Assembly: GCA_965207275.1 (NCBI GenBank) | Contig: CBDBMH010000002.1 | Location: 1,364,001-1,428,000, forward strand | DNA length: 64,000 nt | Source: Bin22 sp965207275 | Lineage (GTDB): Bacteria; Chloroflexota; Dehalococcoidia; Lucifugimonadales; UBA3495 | Direction of reading: 5' to 3' | Shown: piece after piece, positions 1 through 8,555 of the stretch | How positions within the stretch are numbered: the first letter of the stretch is position 1 | How the letters are laid out: each line of letters opens with the position of its first letter | Notes under the pieces: generated by a model | The model's database searches: none | What the model was told of the DNA's origin: nothing | What the model saw: only the letters and a program-made list of their open reading frames with translations | Translations under genes and position numbers: made by a program

Positions 1-1
1 G

Positions 2-715
2 GAGCCGGTATGGAGCGAGGTGAGGCGGATGCTTCAGAACCCCGACCTCATCGTAGCGGGCATCGACACCCTCGATACCCAGGAGAACGGCGGATTGGAG
101 GAGGAGATGGCCCAAGCCGAGCGGGATATGCGGAGCATCCAGACGGAGGAGGACCGGGCCATCAGGCTGTTCGTGTCGGGGAAGATCACCGAGTCCCAAC
201 TGGACCACCAGCGCAGGTACATCACCGAGCGGCTGGAGAGCGCCAGGGCGAAGCTGGACTACTACCGTGCTCAGGAGGCGAGCGGAGCCGAGAAGCGGCT
301 CTTGATGGACGCTGTCCTCGCCTGGGTCAGGGAAGTCGGCAAGGGCCTTGACGACCTGACCGATGAGCAGCGCCAAGAGATTCTTCAGATGGTGGTGGAG
401 CAGGTCGTCATCGACCGGGACAACAACGTGGACATCACGCTGGCTATACCCATCGACGATGAACCGTCAGGGGATGGTCTCTACTCACCCGATTCCCCTT
501 CACCTGATTCCATTGCGGTTGCATCTGCCATATCCTGGTCTGGAAGTTCAGCCGCTTCACCCGCAAGCGCGAGCACGCCGTCGCCTTCAAGTCCATGCTG
601 CGCAGGAAGGGCATCCGCGTGGTCTCCATCACCGAGCACGCCGACGACACCCCCACCGGCAAGCTCATGGAGGCCATCATCGAGTCCGTGGACGAATTTT
701 ATAGCGAAAATCTAG
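2..715 (+). pseudogene. Serine recombinase C-terminal remnant (5' end outside window)
   Basis: The frame is already open at the window edge and reads as the C-terminal part of a large serine recombinase: a long charged coiled coil (about residues 25-115) followed by the segment EILQMVVEQVVIDRD and a short beta-rich tail. Recombinase-like sequence is recognisable only to about position 470-520. From there the frame runs on to a stop at 713-715 through sequence that codes for a second recombinase in another frame. The natural stop therefore seems lost at a junction with the next gene. The catalytic N-terminus, if it exists, lies outside the window. I call it a remnant; it could instead be the intact end of an active gene with an odd tail. 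Confidence 0.6.
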
Positions 716-1849
716 CCGAAGAAGTTCGGCGGGGTATGCGCGAGGCCGCCTCCCGGGGCTTCTGGATGACCACCAACGCCCCCTACGGCTACCGGCGGGT
801 CTACGTCCAGGACGGGGCCAAGAAGCGCCCCCGTCTGGAACTCAACCCGCCCCACGACGCCCTGGTTCGGCGCATCTTCGACCTCACCCTCCAGGGCAGG
901 ACCTCCCTGGACATCCTCAAGACCCTGAATGCCGAGGGCATCCCTTCACCCAACGGCAGGCAGTGGCGCAAGACCACCGTCCACAAGCTCCTCTCCAACG
1001 AAGCCTACATGGGCACCCTGGTCTGGGGACAGAAAAGCAGGGACGGCCAGGAGCCGGTAAGGGTGGAGAACGCCTTCCCCGCCATCGTGACCAAAGAGGA
1101 GTTCCGGCGGGTCAGGAAGCTGCTGGAATCCCGCGCCCCGGCCGTCACCCATCCCCGCCGCTCTTCCAGCCCCTACCTGCTCAGCGGCCTGGCCAAGTGC
1201 GAGACCTGCAACAAGGCCCTCACCGCCGCCGAGGCCAAGAGCGGCAAATACACCTACTACGTCTGCCAGTCCATCCTCAAGCAGGGCAGTGGCTCCTGCG
1301 ACACCCCCAGGCTGAACGCCAGGAACTTCGAGGACGTCATCGTCTCCAACATCCGCGAGAACATCCTCACCGAGTCCAACATCCGCGACCTGGTGAAGCT
1401 GCTGGACGAGGAGATGGACGGCGTGGCCAGGGAGCAGCGGCAGAACCTGGAAACCGTCGAAGCCGAGTTGGAAGAGGTGAGGCGGAAGCTGGACCGCATC
1501 TGGCACTTCGTGGAGAGCACCGACCTGGACATGACCGACGCCTCGGAGCGCATCCTGGAACACCGCCACCGCCGGGAACAACTGGAAGCCGCCGCCGAGG
1601 AAGCCAGAACCGTCTTGGCGGAACGGCGGGAATTGCTGGACAGCGCCGACGTGGTGGCCGCCTTCGCCGCCAACATGAGCGAGTTTCTCCGGACCAGTGA
1701 ACTCACCGAGACCAAAGCCTTCGTGCGGTCCTTCGTCAAGGAGGTACTGGTCCGGCCCGGCGGGGCTACGATTATCTACTCAATACCAACGCCGGAAGAT
1801 AGTCCGATAGGAGGGGCGGACGCCGCTGAAATCGCCTTGAAGGGCGGAG

Positions 1850-1900
1850 TTCGCAGTATCGGATACGGTGGTGGAGCTGGCGGGACTCGAACCCGCTACC
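1850..1900. other. Candidate attachment site at the tRNA-Ala 3' end
   Basis: The junction between recombinase coding sequence and the 3' half of tRNA-Ala falls here. Serine and tyrosine integrases commonly use the T-arm/CCA end of tRNA genes as attB, and the recombinase frame continues straight into the tRNA. The other end of the element lies outside the window, so the direct repeat that would prove an att site cannot be seen. Confidence 0.4.
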
Positions 1901-1944
1901 TCTTCAATGCCATTGAAGCGCTCTCCCTGATGAGCTACAGCCCC
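1869..1944 (-). tRNA. tRNA-Ala (anticodon GGC)
   Basis: Read on the minus strand the cloverleaf is complete. The acceptor stem is GGGGCTG with CAGCTCC, including a G3:U70 pair, the alanine identity element. The anticodon stem CTTCA/TGAAG closes the loop ATGGCAT, with anticodon GGC. The T arm is GCGGG-TTCGAGT-CCCGC, the discriminator is A, and CCA is encoded. The 3' end points toward the recombinase remnants, the usual orientation for a tRNA used as an integration site. The recombinase reading frame continues through it in antisense. Confidence 0.93.
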
Positions 1945-1985
1945 ACGAAAAAGGGGACGCCCGAAGACGTCAAAAAAGCATAACA

Positions 1986-2013
1986 AAACCCGGCTGCCGC
2001 TGCAACCGGGTTT
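1986..2013 (-). terminator. Rho-independent terminator of the NHL-repeat gene
   Basis: An 8-bp perfect stem AAACCCGG/CCGGGTTT encloses a 12-nt loop. Read on the minus strand it is followed by T-rich sequence. It lies 36 bases past the stop of the minus-strand NHL gene. Confidence 0.7.
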
Positions 2014-2048
2014 CGCTTGATTCTCCTGGTATTCAGCCTTCCGATCGG

Positions 2049-2966
2049 CTAACCCTGGCGCACAAACTTCACTACCGTGCGTCCGGTGCTGCCCTCGTAA
2101 GGCTCAACCACGTATAGATCCTTGTGGGAGTCAACCCATATGCCATGGCAGGAGCGGTGGGTCAGGGATCCCCACTGGGTCAGCAATTCGCCTTCAAGAT
2201 TCATGATGCTGACCAATCCGCCATTGTGCTCGGCGCAATAGACGATGTCCTCGTCATCAACATATACAACTGCAGGGCCAATCAACTTGGTAGGGAAATC
2301 AGTAATGTGATTTCCTTCCTGGTCAAACACCTGGATGCGGTCGTTCTCGCGGTCGGATATAAGCAATCGCCCGCGAGGGTCGATCCAGGCTCCGTGGGGC
2401 AGGTTAAACTGGCCGGGGCCGGAACCGGGGCCGCCCCAGGACTTTATCAAGTCACCTTGCGGAGTGAACTTGTGCACCCGGGCGTTGGCGTAACCGTCGG
2501 CGATAAATACCTCGCCGGCTTCGTTCACGGCGATACCCGCCGGCAGGTTGAATGGTTCCGCGCCGCGAACCACGTCCGGCCAGGCGTTGGAACTGAACAC
2601 CGAGTTATCTACGCCTGTATCTGAGCGATAGCCCTTGGTGCCAATGGTCATCAGCAATTCACCCTCGGGCGTGAACTTCATTATCTGACCATCGTTTCGC
2701 TCCACCAGCCAAACGTTGTCCTGGGCGTCAATGTAAATGGCGTGGGGAAAGAGGAAAAGCCCCGCGCCCCAGGAGTTCAAATAGTTTCCCTCCCGGTCAA
2801 AAATCATGACGGGATGATCCGGGTCGCGGTTAAAGCAGTAGACCCTGTCCTGCGAATCACCATATACGGCGGCAGCCGGCATGGACCAGCCGTCAGGTAC
2901 TTTCGCCCAGTCGGTGTGCATTTCGTAGGTGTACTTGCCGCTGCCTACAACTTCTCTGGTTGTCAC
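2049..2966 (-). CDS. NHL-repeat six-bladed beta-propeller protein
   Basis: The 305-residue protein is made almost entirely of NHL-type blades: VMIFDREGNYLNSWG, QIMKFTPEGELLMTIG, ARVHKFTPQGDLIKSWG, DRIQVFDQEGNHI and a degenerate last pair. Relatives include peptidyl-alpha-hydroxyglycine amidating lyase-like proteins, but I see no assigned catalytic residues, so the function is open (binding scaffold or lyase). There is no signal peptide. The start is GTG at 2966, preceded by AAGGAGGG at good spacing. The gene is monocistronic with its own terminator downstream. Confidence 0.85.
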   Translation of the reverse strand: MTTREVVGSGKYTYEMHTDWAKVPDGWSMPAAAVYGDSQDRVYCFNRDPDHPVMIFDREGNYLNSWGAGLFLFPHAIYIDAQDNVWLVERNDGQIMKFTPEGELLMTIGTKGYRSDTGVDNSVFSSNAWPDVVRGAEPFNLPAGIAVNEAGEVFIADGYANARVHKFTPQGDLIKSWGGPGSGPGQFNLPHGAWIDPRGRLLISDRENDRIQVFDQEGNHITDFPTKLIGPAVVYVDDEDIVYCAEHNGGLVSIMNLEGELLTQWGSLTHRSCHGIWVDSHKDLYVVEPYEGSTGRTVVKFVRQG

Positions 2967-3434
2967 GGCTTCCCTCCTTCAAATCCTGCTATAAGTATGT
3001 TCCTGGTTCGGATTGGCCTGATTATGACAAGGTTCCTGGGGCAGGTCAAATAGGAAAATGTCAGCGTCACTGGGCGGCGCCGCATCACGCAAGGGTTCAG
3101 GGAGTAATTGGAGGAACCCACGTTCCCGGAACTGCCTGGCGTTCTCCGGTCCATCGCTCATTGGTTGAAAGACACTCTGAGCGACGCGAAAGAATCAGCG
3201 ATCGGCTCGGCCAGCCGGGTATCGGACTCATAGCCGGGCCGAGGGACAGGATTTCAGGCCCTCCGGTCCGCCGCCGCAGACTCAGTGCGAAATACTCTCG
3301 GCCCACGATTACTTGCCAGCTTTGGCCCAAGTCTAAAATGCGATTGCCTTGCATTCCGGTACCAGTAAAGCGGACTTTGGAGTAAACTGGGACATGAAGG
3401 CTATTCCTTACTTTGAAGTCAAGCGGGGCCATTT
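2967..3434. other. Gap without a recognisable gene, holding a decayed repeat
   Basis: About 470 bases between divergent genes. Short open frames here have no recognisable content. The stretch from about 3200 to 3351 resembles the MITE-like family found elsewhere in the window and ends in its right terminal repeat. The promoters of both flanking genes must also lie here, but I cannot place them with confidence. Confidence 0.5.
3334..3351. repeat. Right terminal repeat of MITE-like family (decayed copy)
   Basis: TAAAATGCGATTGCCTTG matches the right ends of the copies at 36744-36949 and 42670-42812. Upstream sequence (about 3240-3290, with GGTCCGCCGCCGCAGACTC) resembles the interior of the 36744 copy. 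I cannot find the left end with confidence. Confidence 0.5.
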
Positions 3435-3623
3435 ATGACGGACAAAACGCCCGACATCGCTCTTGAGGAGACCCTGGAGTTTCTGACCCGTAATGCAGAG
3501 GCGCGGTGGGGCAGCGATTACGTGGGTGAACAAGGCGACCTGCTGCAACAGGCGGCGCGTCACATCGTCAACGTTGCCAACAGCCTGCCCGAAACAGAGA
3601 CCGAGCCCGGATTCTTTCAGTAA
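3435..3623 (+). CDS. Small AtzG-like amidase partner (DUF4089-type)
   Basis: A 62-residue acidic helical protein placed 58 bases before an AtzE-type amidase. Its C-terminus (ANSLPETETEPGFF) resembles the proline-glutamate tail of AtzG-like small subunits, which wrap around and stabilise AtzE-type amidases much as GatC does with GatA. The assignment rests on size, position and the tail rather than on a strong motif, so it is tentative. The start is ATG after a weak purine tract. Confidence 0.55.
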   Translation: MTDKTPDIALEETLEFLTRNAEARWGSDYVGEQGDLLQQAARHIVNVANSLPETETEPGFFQ

Positions 3624-3681
3624 GCTATTCATCGGTTCCTGAATTCAGAACACGGCTTACATCCCTTGAGTGGAGGACATC

Positions 3682-5031
3682 ATGCCCGAAGCCTACACCC
3701 TCAGCGTCCGCGATGCGGCGGAACAGGTGCGCAGCGGTCAACTCGCGCCCACCGACTATGTCGGCGCCCTTCTGGACCGGATAGACAACCACGAGCCGGA
3801 CTTGCAGGCCTGGGTCACCATCGACCGCGAGGCAGTAGTGAGCGACGCCCGTCAAAGGGAACAGGATCCGGCCTCGGGCATCATGGCCGGTGTACCCGTG
3901 GGCCTGAAGGACATCTTCTACACCGCCGGTATGAAGACCACTGCGTGCTCCCGCATCTACGCCGATTTCGTCCCTGATTACGATGCCACCTGCGTTTCAA
4001 AGCTGAAGGAAGCGGGCGCGGTAATTCTGGGCAAGGCAGTGACCACCGAGTTTGCCACCTCCGACCCTTCGCCTTCCCGCAACCCCTGGAATCGGGAGCA
4101 CACTCCCGGCGGGTCGAGCAGCGGTTCGTCCGTGGCTGTGGCCGCGGGTATGTGCCCGGCAGCCTTGGGGTCACAGACCGGCGGCTCCACCTGTCGCCCC
4201 GCCGCCTACAACGGCATTGTGGGCCTGAAGCCCACCTATGGCCGAATCAGCAGGTATGGGGTGGTTCCGGTAAGCTGGTCCCTGGATACCGTGGGCATAC
4301 TGGTCCGCACGGTTACCGACGCTGCCATTCTGCTCCAGGCCATGTCGGGATACGACGCCAACGACCCGGGCTCCGCCGAAGAACCGGTGCCCAGCTTCCT
4401 GGAGGAAATGGGACGGCACGCCGGACCGCCCCGGCTGGGCCTCTTGAAGACCGGGTACTTCTTTGACCGTTCGACTGAGGAAATCCGCCAGCACACCGAG
4501 GCAGTGGCCGCTCAACTGGCGCAGGCCGGCGCCGTTATTGAAGAAGTGGCTCTTCCGGACAGTTTCGACGCAGCCCCCGACGTTCAACGCATCATAATGA
4601 ATGTGGAATGCGCCGCCTTCCACGAAAGGTTCTTCCGCCATCGGGCCGATGAATATGGCCCCCGGTTGCGCGCCAACATCGAGATGGGCCTGCTCATCCC
4701 CGGCGTTACCTATCTGCAGGCCCAGCGCCTGCGCCGCGAGTTTCGCCGGGACCTGACCGAGTTGACCGAGAGGGTGGACGCTCTGCTGATGCCGGCTACA
4801 CCGGCCCCGGCGCCCAAAGACCTGAACACCACGGGCGATGCCGCTTTCCAAGCGCCCTGGACCTCTGCCGGGCTGCCCACTGTAGTTGTTCCTTCGGGAG
4901 TCTCCGAGTCGGGGCTGCCCCTGGGAGTACAGTTTGCCGCCTCGCCTTTCCGCGAAGGCCGCCTGCTGGGGGCTGCCCGCTGGTGTGAGCAGGCGCTGGG
5001 CCTGGACCTGCGGCCGCCGGATTATAGCTGA
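3682..5031 (+). CDS. Amidase signature family hydrolase (AtzE/GatA-like)
   Basis: The 449-residue protein has the full amidase-signature core: catalytic Lys in PVGLKDIFYTAG, the serine-rich loop GGSSSGSSVAVAAG, and the nucleophile region GSQTGGSTCRPAAYNG followed by GLKPTYGRISRYG. It should hydrolyse a C-N bond in an amide or ureido compound. The preceding AtzG-like gene favours an AtzE-like hydrolase over a GatA subunit, and no gatB or gatC is nearby. GGAGG sits five bases before the ATG at 3682, which is preferred over the in-frame GTG at 3670. The substrate cannot be told from sequence. Confidence 0.85.
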   Translation: MPEAYTLSVRDAAEQVRSGQLAPTDYVGALLDRIDNHEPDLQAWVTIDREAVVSDARQREQDPASGIMAGVPVGLKDIFYTAGMKTTACSRIYADFVPDYDATCVSKLKEAGAVILGKAVTTEFATSDPSPSRNPWNREHTPGGSSSGSSVAVAAGMCPAALGSQTGGSTCRPAAYNGIVGLKPTYGRISRYGVVPVSWSLDTVGILVRTVTDAAILLQAMSGYDANDPGSAEEPVPSFLEEMGRHAGPPRLGLLKTGYFFDRSTEEIRQHTEAVAAQLAQAGAVIEEVALPDSFDAAPDVQRIIMNVECAAFHERFFRHRADEYGPRLRANIEMGLLIPGVTYLQAQRLRREFRRDLTELTERVDALLMPATPAPAPKDLNTTGDAAFQAPWTSAGLPTVVVPSGVSESGLPLGVQFAASPFREGRLLGAARWCEQALGLDLRPPDYS

Positions 5032-5037
5032 GGTTTT

Positions 5038-6027
5038 TTACTCGCTGGTTTCCAGTAACACCTTTCGGTCGGCCAGAGGAATATCGGCACGAATGTCAGC
5101 CGGCAGGTGTTCGTAAGTATCCAATAGGTTTTCTGTTAGTTCTGCCGCACTCCAGAGACGTATTTGAAAGAAGGAGCTTTCGTTTCTGTTGCGGACTGGT
5201 CTCGTAAAGTCGCTAAGGCTAACCAATAAACCGTGGTCCGCCCCAAAACTTTGGACGTTCCCCAACAGACGGTCATAATCGGGTAAATCCACCGGAGACT
5301 TGCCTGACTTCACCTGGACACAGAGCCTTGGCTCTCCGAAGCCCATTTCTCCTTTGCCTGCAACTACGTCTATGCCACCGTCCGTGCCACGCCGAGTTTG
5401 TAGTGTAGTGTACCCTTGGGCCTTCAGAATATTCTCCACCAAATACTCCAGCCGGTGGCCGGTGAACCTTTGACGAACCCGTTCCATAATGCGATCGCCA
5501 ATCGCCTCTACCAAATCTACCGCAATAGTGTCATCATCGGCGACACCCGCCGATATAAGCTCCGTGTCATCAGAAATTCCGCCATTGTGCCGACTTACAA
5601 CTTGCCATATTCGCTCTTGAGCATTTAGGCGGTTAACCCGAAACACCGTCAACTGTCCGCCAAAAGAATACAACAAGTCCTGATCAAAGCTGGAACGAGG
5701 GATATCTACTGCTTCCCACTCTACGGAACGAACGTGGGGCATTGGATAATCCGGTTCATACCTGTAGTCCCCTACGATCTTACCAACCGCCACAACCTTG
5801 TGTTGTTTGCAAGGCAAAACCACGGTTTCTCCTGCGTTCAGTTCAGAAGCGAAGCGCCACAATTGATTAGCCGCGTTGTTGCTTTGCATTAACTGCCGTA
5901 GAGCATCTCGGCTGTCGAAATCCCTAACGCTATGTCGGAGGTCGAAGTCTATACCCACGACATCGTTATTCAGCGCGAACTGCTCAAACTCGCCGAAGCG
6001 ACCTGCCTTTACAACCCAGACCTTCAT
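5038..6027 (-). CDS. Mrr-family restriction endonuclease-like protein
   Basis: The C-terminal half (about residues 195-300) carries the PD-(D/E)xK core of Mrr nucleases: LVENILKAQGY, then GTDGGIDVVAG and the catalytic LCVQVKSG (Q-x-K). Mrr-type enzymes cut DNA carrying modified bases. The first 150 residues (VWVVKAG..., ETVVLPCKQHKVVAVGKI) look like a small beta-barrel reader domain of the EVE/PUA type, which would suit recognition of a modified base. That part is inference. The start at ATG 6027 (MKVWVV) has GGAGCG in front and is preferred over the upstream ATG at 6054. No methyltransferase or specificity gene is adjacent. Its stop is 7 bases from the convergent amidase. Confidence 0.75.
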   Translation of the reverse strand: MKVWVVKAGRFGEFEQFALNNDVVGIDFDLRHSVRDFDSRDALRQLMQSNNAANQLWRFASELNAGETVVLPCKQHKVVAVGKIVGDYRYEPDYPMPHVRSVEWEAVDIPRSSFDQDLLYSFGGQLTVFRVNRLNAQERIWQVVSRHNGGISDDTELISAGVADDDTIAVDLVEAIGDRIMERVRQRFTGHRLEYLVENILKAQGYTTLQTRRGTDGGIDVVAGKGEMGFGEPRLCVQVKSGKSPVDLPDYDRLLGNVQSFGADHGLLVSLSDFTRPVRNRNESSFFQIRLWSAAELTENLLDTYEHLPADIRADIPLADRKVLLETSE

Positions 6028-6225
6028 GAGGCGCTCCAAATCCCTTGGTACCATAGTTTAGCATAGCTTCGCTGTCTAATTGGAAAGTAGCCAGACCGCG
6101 CCACTAAGGGACTTTTCGAAAAGTCTCTGCCCAGTCAACGGGCAAAGGTTCAAATGGGAATGATGGCTACAGTCGAATTTACCACTGGCGTAACCCAACT
6201 CCCATATCCTGTTTTGAGAAAGTCC

Positions 6226-7173
6226 CTAAAACACAGCAATGGGGTTTACCGGCGACCCCGTGGTGTTGTGAAGCCGTAATGGGCCGATGGACACCATGAA
6301 CTCCCATCGATTGCGTTCCTTGCAGGCTTCAGCCACGTCCTCCAGGTTGGCATTGTCCAGAATCCAGAGTCCCATGGCGGTAATCCCCACCTGGTGGATG
6401 GGCTGGATCACCCTGGAGTACTGGGCCGGACTTACGTCGTTTCCCGTGTCAGAACCCAGCACTGAGATGCCGCGCTCGTGGAACAGGGGCAGGCAGGCGG
6501 CCTGGCAGGCCGTGGAGCCGGCCGAACGTTCCACCGGACCCTCCACGTTGCGACGGTAAAGCTGGCCCGTACGCACCAGCAGAATGTCGCCCTCTTCCAC
6601 CTTGAAGCCGCATCTTTCCTCTGCGGCCAGGATGTCTTCAGGCATCACTCCCTCGCCCCGCTCCAGCCAGTCAACGCCCCGGACCAGGGGCACATCCACC
6701 AGGATGCCGCGACTGATAAAGCCGTTCTTGGCCTCTTCCACCGAGCAGACGGTAGCGCCCATGCTGGTGGAGACCATGTGGGCCGGCTTGCCGTTGTAAG
6801 TTCTGCCTTCCCAGAAAAAGTGGGCCAGGCTGTCCACGTGGGTGACGGTGTAGCCGTGGAAGATCATTCCGAAATAGTCGATGGCCGCGGCGTTGGGACG
6901 GTTGCTGACCTTGTCGCCGCTGGCCCACCCCTCACCGCTCTCCACCATAAAATGGACGGGCGGAGCCGGCGCGTCCAGGCTGGGCTCAAACATGACGGTG
7001 CGGGCCAGCGACACTGTTGTGCCTTCCCGCACCGTGGCCAGGGCGCGCCTGGTCTTCTCGGGAGTTATCAGGTTAGGAGTGCCCAGTTCATCATCATCGC
7101 CCCAGCGACCCCAGTTGGAGAATTTTTGAAAGTAGCTGAGTACCTCTTCTTCCGTGGGTATCTGCCCCATCAT
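6226..7173 (-). CDS. Cyclase family protein (kynurenine formamidase-like)
   Basis: The 315-residue protein matches the metal-dependent cyclase/formamidase fold, with the metal-ligand motif VTHVDSLAHFFW (the HxDxxxH form) near residue 105. Members hydrolyse N-formyl or cyclic amide/ester bonds. The substrate is unknown here; no tryptophan-catabolism genes are adjacent. GGAGGGGG precedes the tandem ATG ATG at 7173/7170. The frame is open for 63 codons further upstream but that part has no homology signal. Confidence 0.8.
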   Translation of the reverse strand: MMGQIPTEEEVLSYFQKFSNWGRWGDDDELGTPNLITPEKTRRALATVREGTTVSLARTVMFEPSLDAPAPPVHFMVESGEGWASGDKVSNRPNAAAIDYFGMIFHGYTVTHVDSLAHFFWEGRTYNGKPAHMVSTSMGATVCSVEEAKNGFISRGILVDVPLVRGVDWLERGEGVMPEDILAAEERCGFKVEEGDILLVRTGQLYRRNVEGPVERSAGSTACQAACLPLFHERGISVLGSDTGNDVSPAQYSRVIQPIHQVGITAMGLWILDNANLEDVAEACKERNRWEFMVSIGPLRLHNTTGSPVNPIAVF

Positions 7174-7423
7174 AGTGCGCCCCCTCCGGTAAAGATTATT
7201 CGCCTGTGCTCTCCGGTTTCGAGGCATTATGCCCCAACGGAAATGGGCCGGCAACAACCGCAAGACGTGATTGGGCGTTGTAACCCGGCGTAGGGAACGG
7301 GCCAGAAAAACGGGTAAGTCTGTTACGAGACATAGCCAGGCCAGCCGGAACGTTGCCAGCACTGGCCAATCGCTAGCGTTCCAATTTAGGTGGTTTGCTG
7401 ATGGAATAGCAGTGAAGGCTAAG

Positions 7424-7451
7424 GTAGGGACGGTTCGCGAACCGCCCCTAC
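7424..7451. repeat. Palindromic repeat, GTAGGG...CCCTAC type
   Basis: A nearly perfect 28-base palindrome centred on CGGTTCGCGAACCG with GTAGGG and CCCTAC arms. Similar short palindromes are common scattered intergenic repeats in environmental bacteria. Confidence 0.6.
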
Positions 7452-7499
7452 GGGTAATGAGACCAACTAAAGGGAGCCGCTACCGGCCAATCATACGTC

Positions 7500-7528
7500 T
7501 TGTTAGCCCGGACCAAATATGGTATTCT
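7500..7528 (+). promoter_or_regulatory. Predicted sigma70-type promoter of rpmB
   Basis: TTGTTA and TATTCT are separated by exactly 17 bases and end 31 bases before the rpmB ATG. Confidence 0.55.
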
Positions 7529-7559
7529 GACTGACACCTTCTAGGAAGTCGTACCGAAT

Positions 7560-7766
7560 ATGCAGTGCCAGATTTGCAAAAAGGCCGGAATGTCCGGCAA
7601 CAACATCAGCCATTCCAACCGCCACACCAAGACGCGGTTCAAGGCCAACGTTCACAAGCAGACTATCTTCCTGAACGGCAAGGTGCAGCGGGTCAAGATC
7701 TGCAGCCGCTGCCTTCGAACCCTGCATAAGCCTCCCAGGGTTAAAGGCAAAGCGGCGGCAATGTAA
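7560..7766 (+). CDS. rpmB: 50S ribosomal protein L28
   Basis: The 68-residue basic protein begins MQCQICKK and continues with SGNNISHSNRHTKTRFKANV and ICSRCLRT, the typical bacterial L28 sequence. Two CxxC pairs (CQIC and CSRC) suggest a zinc-binding form. It is a single gene with a good promoter upstream and a hairpin downstream. Confidence 0.95.
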   Translation: MQCQICKKAGMSGNNISHSNRHTKTRFKANVHKQTIFLNGKVQRVKICSRCLRTLHKPPRVKGKAAAM

Positions 7767-7800
7767 GCTCAACCAGTGGACCGAATATAGCTGAAACCAG

Positions 7801-7824
7801 GAAGCCCAGATCATTCTGGGCTTC
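7801..7824. terminator. Hairpin terminator shared by rpmB and rpe
   Basis: A perfect 10-bp stem GAAGCCCAGA/TCTGGGCTTC with a 4-base loop lies between two convergent genes. The T-tracts are weak on both sides. Confidence 0.6.
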
Positions 7825-7862
7825 AGTGGTTTGCCATCAGTTGAGATTCCCGCAATCGACCT

Positions 7863-8555
7863 TCAAGGCAAGAACCGCAACCCGCACAAACACCCCCGCA
7901 TTCTGCCCATTGCCGCCGATACCGATTCATCCCGGTTGAAAATTGCCGTACCTGCCACCAGTATTGTGGCCCCCGCCTTCACCGACTCTTCAGCCGTGTA
8001 ATCCGCCTTGATTCCGCCGTCCACTTCAACCTGCGCCGGATACCCCTTTTCTTCGATCAACTCCCGCAACCGGCGAATCTTGGACACCGTTTCCGGTATG
8101 AAACTCTGGCCGCCAAAGCCGGGGTTCACGGTCATGACCAGCACTATGTCCAGGTAGGGCAGCACTTCTTCCACTGCCGCTATCGGTGTACCGGGGTTCA
8201 GCGCCACGCCCACTTCAGCCCCTTGCTCCTTCACCTGGAAGACCGTTCGGTGCAGATGAGTGCAGGCTTCGGCGTGAACGATGACCTGGTCGGTGCTGGC
8301 TTTCTGGAAGGACGGCAAAAGACTGCCCGGTTCCTGCACCATCAGGTGGATGTTCAGGGGCAGGTTGGTGTGCCTGCGGACGGCGTCAATGACGACCTCG
8401 CCGAAAGAAATGTTGGGCACAAACTTGCCGTCCATAACATCCACGTGGATCAGGTCGGCTCCGCACTCCGTTGCTTCCTCCACCTGCTGTCCCAGGTTCG
8501 CGAAGTCGGCCGCCAGGATGGATGGCGCTATTAGAATGCGGGGTTCAGAAGTCAT
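7863..8555 (-). CDS. rpe: Ribulose-phosphate 3-epimerase
   Basis: Interconverts ribulose 5-phosphate and xylulose 5-phosphate in the pentose phosphate pathway. The 230-residue TIM barrel has IAPSILAADFANL at the start, the metal-site strands HVDVMDG and HLMV, MTVNPGFGGQSF and the phosphate-binding VEVDGGI. The start at ATG 8555 has GGAGG nine bases upstream and overlaps the end of argH by 11 bases, so the two genes are probably translationally coupled. The C-terminal tail after NRDESV is slightly unusual. Confidence 0.93.
   Translation of the reverse strand: MTSEPRILIAPSILAADFANLGQQVEEATECGADLIHVDVMDGKFVPNISFGEVVIDAVRRHTNLPLNIHLMVQEPGSLLPSFQKASTDQVIVHAEACTHLHRTVFQVKEQGAEVGVALNPGTPIAAVEEVLPYLDIVLVMTVNPGFGGQSFIPETVSKIRRLRELIEEKGYPAQVEVDGGIKADYTAEESVKAGATILVAGTAIFNRDESVSAAMGRMRGCLCGLRFLP

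Larger units (their letters stand above)
508..1983 (+). pseudogene. Large serine recombinase lacking its catalytic N-terminus
   Basis: From about 526 the frame encodes a typical serine recombinase: the resolvase-domain segment VWKFSRFTRKREHA, the recombinase domain (PYGYRRV, SNEAYMGTLVWGQ), a zinc ribbon with CETCNKAL and a later YYVCQS, then a coiled coil. The first 60-70 residues, which hold the catalytic serine and the first Arg, are missing. A TGA at 505-507 lies just upstream and the first ATG is at 595, inside the resolvase domain. The protein should therefore be catalytically dead unless it is repaired in trans. The 3' end reads antisense through the tRNA-Ala gene, giving the tell-tale GGTRTR peptide. 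This is expected when an integrase gene abuts a tRNA attachment site. Confidence 0.75.
7174..7559. other. Intergenic gap between divergent genes
   Basis: About 385 bases with no convincing gene. It holds a palindromic repeat (7424-7451) and the rpmB promoter (7500-7528). Nothing else was recognised. Confidence 0.5.

Noticed and set aside
3097..3432. Minus-strand open frame of 111 codons
   Set aside because: It lies over decayed MITE-like sequence and has no recognisable protein features.
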